Shown one piece after another: positions 63,322-64,000 of a stretch of DNA of 64,000 nucleotides. Each line of letters starts with the position of its first letter. Within the stretch, counting starts at the first letter, position 1. The notes beneath the pieces were generated by a model. The model did not search any database, had not been told where the DNA came from, and worked only from the letters and a program-made list of their open reading frames with translations. Source of the DNA: CAYFWF01 sp964346815 (GTDB lineage Bacteria; Acidobacteriota; Aminicenantia; Aminicenantales; Aminicenantaceae); the NCBI GenBank assembly GCA_964346815.1, contig CAYFWF010000016.1:1-64000 (forward strand), given 5' to 3'. The position numbers and the translations under genes are program-made.

Positions 63322-63717
63322 CCCTGCGCCTCCCTTCTATCAGATATACAGGCCTGCTTGTGGATTCACTCCACTTCTCTTTCGCATTTTTCACTCTAAC
63401 AAGAAAAAGATATTCAGTCAACGTTTTCAAGGCTTTATGCTGAAAAGTGGGGCTCTTTTCGTAAAAGAGACCGCTTTCAAAGACGAGGCGCAAGAGCTTA
63501 TGGATTTGATCAAGAAGTAAAAATCTTTCCAGGTGTAAAGATTTTTTACTCACGGCCTTCTCAGAAAAAATTCTATCTTCATTAAAATAAACAAGTTAGA
63601 GATATTCCAATCGGCACAAAAATTGCCCATTTCCTAGATGCAAGGGGAAGGAGAGAAAAAGGATAAAATATTAAGGAATAAACAACGGATTTATTTGTAT
63701 ATGTAATGGGAGCAAGA
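63322..63717. other. Gene-free region with a long AT-rich hairpin
   Basis: This ~400-base gap separates the divergent WD40 and sigma-factor genes. It holds an AT-rich hairpin at 63517-63549 (GTAAAAATCTTT pairing with AAAGATTTTTTAC, loop CCAGGTGT) and a sigma-54-like promoter. A plus-strand frame ending at 63520 finishes with a charged coding-like tail (ETAFKDEAQELMDLIKK), but it has no credible start or ribosome site; it may be a remnant. Confidence 0.4.
63611..63626 (+). promoter_or_regulatory. Candidate sigma-54 promoter of the ECF sigma gene
   Basis: TCGGCACAAAAATTGC has GG (63613-63614) and GC (63625-63626) at exactly the -24/-12 spacing, with only the first T-to-C style deviation from TGGCAC-N5-TTGC. 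It lies about 90 bases before the sigma-factor start, on the correct strand. Confidence 0.5.
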
Positions 63718-64000
63718 ATGAGGCAAGACGCAAACAATGAGGAACGCATGCTGATCACGAGGGCTAAACAAGGAAATGTAGAAGCCTTTGAGACCTTGGT
63801 GAGAAAGTACCAGCAGAGTATATATTACCTCTGTAAAGGGATGACCGGAAGCCATCAGTCGGCAGATGACCTTTCTCAGGATACCTTCATCAAGGCCTAC
63901 TTTGCTTTGGACAGATTCCAAGATGGAATGAATTTCTTCACCTGGATCCGGAAGATCGCAGTCAACAACAGCCTCAACTTCCTCAAAAAATCGAAAAGGG
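63718..64000 (+). CDS. ECF-type RNA polymerase sigma factor, N-terminal part
   Basis: The frame runs off the window end after 94 residues. It shows sigma region 2: AFETLVRKYQQSIYYLCKGM, then the DDLSQDTFIKAYFALDRF core-binding helix and FFTWIRKIAVNNSLNFLKKSKR, the -10-recognition segment typical of sigma-E/RpoE-like ECF factors. ATG 63718 is preferred because GGGAGC lies just upstream; ATG 63706 is possible. The 3' part, region 4 and any anti-sigma gene lie outside the window. Confidence 0.88.
   Translation, partial: MRQDANNEERMLITRAKQGNVEAFETLVRKYQQSIYYLCKGMTGSHQSADDLSQDTFIKAYFALDRFQDGMNFFTWIRKIAVNNSLNFLKKSKR

Overview
The window reads as bacterial chromosome from a Gram-negative organism with an anaerobic or facultative lifestyle. 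Gram-negative signs are a TonB-dependent receptor, two RND exporters, lipoproteins and a beta-barrel protein. Anaerobic signs are a glycyl radical enzyme with its activase, a four-subunit pyruvate:ferredoxin oxidoreductase and an oxygen-independent type of ergothioneine operon. Many amino-acid-degrading PLP enzymes point to a peptide or amino-acid user. This would fit Aminicenantota/Acidobacteriota-like lineages, but that placement is an inference from gene content only.

Layout. 1-5157: the end of a complex I operon (nuoK partial, nuoL, nuoM, nuoN). 5240-11767: a beta-barrel protein, an MBL-fold/rhodanese fusion, an SDR-DUF2867 protein, two small exported proteins, a DUF2177 protein and an RNase HII-like protein. 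11805-15821 (minus): a tightly coupled operon eanB-eanA-sufS-sufE, best read as anaerobic ergothioneine synthesis with its own persulfide supply. 15950-22449: a sugar-dehydrogenase-like propeller protein, a small membrane-protein pair, RNase P RNA, a CoA-disulfide-reductase-like flavoprotein, mutM and an NtrC-type regulator. The 3' end of that regulator gene is duplicated across the 5' end of rnpB. 22642-27739: a TrkA-type channel, an active/inactive M16 peptidase pair and an Xaa-Pro peptidase. 27988-33246 (minus): trans-4-hydroxyproline dehydratase (hypD), its activase, a GntR regulator and an enolase-superfamily enzyme. 33380-36390: porCDAB. 36534-38902: dnaX-ybaB-recR. 39055-46142: a DMT permease, a W/Y-rich lipoprotein, rocD, tRNA-Ser(GGA), a TonB receptor with a structured leader, and pyrBI. 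46363-54928: mobB, a TrpB-like PLP enzyme, tRNA-Ser(CGA), tadA, thrC, hflKC, a threonine dehydratase and a D-cysteine-desulfhydrase-family enzyme. 55013-61356: two RND pumps. 61795-64000: an exported WD40 protein and the start of an ECF sigma factor.

The genes group around three themes. (i) Sulfane sulfur: EanB, SufS/SufE, MBL-rhodanese, CoADR-like and D-cysteine desulfhydrase-like proteins. (ii) Amino-acid fermentation: HypD and RocD both produce pyrroline-5-carboxylate, dehydratases yield 2-oxo acids, and the PFOR oxidises 2-oxo acids to acyl-CoA. (iii) Envelope functions.

The most notable non-coding finding is a family of miniature inverted-repeat elements. Two copies (156 bp at 27819 and 325 bp at 61448) are each flanked by a perfect, different 8-bp target-site duplication.
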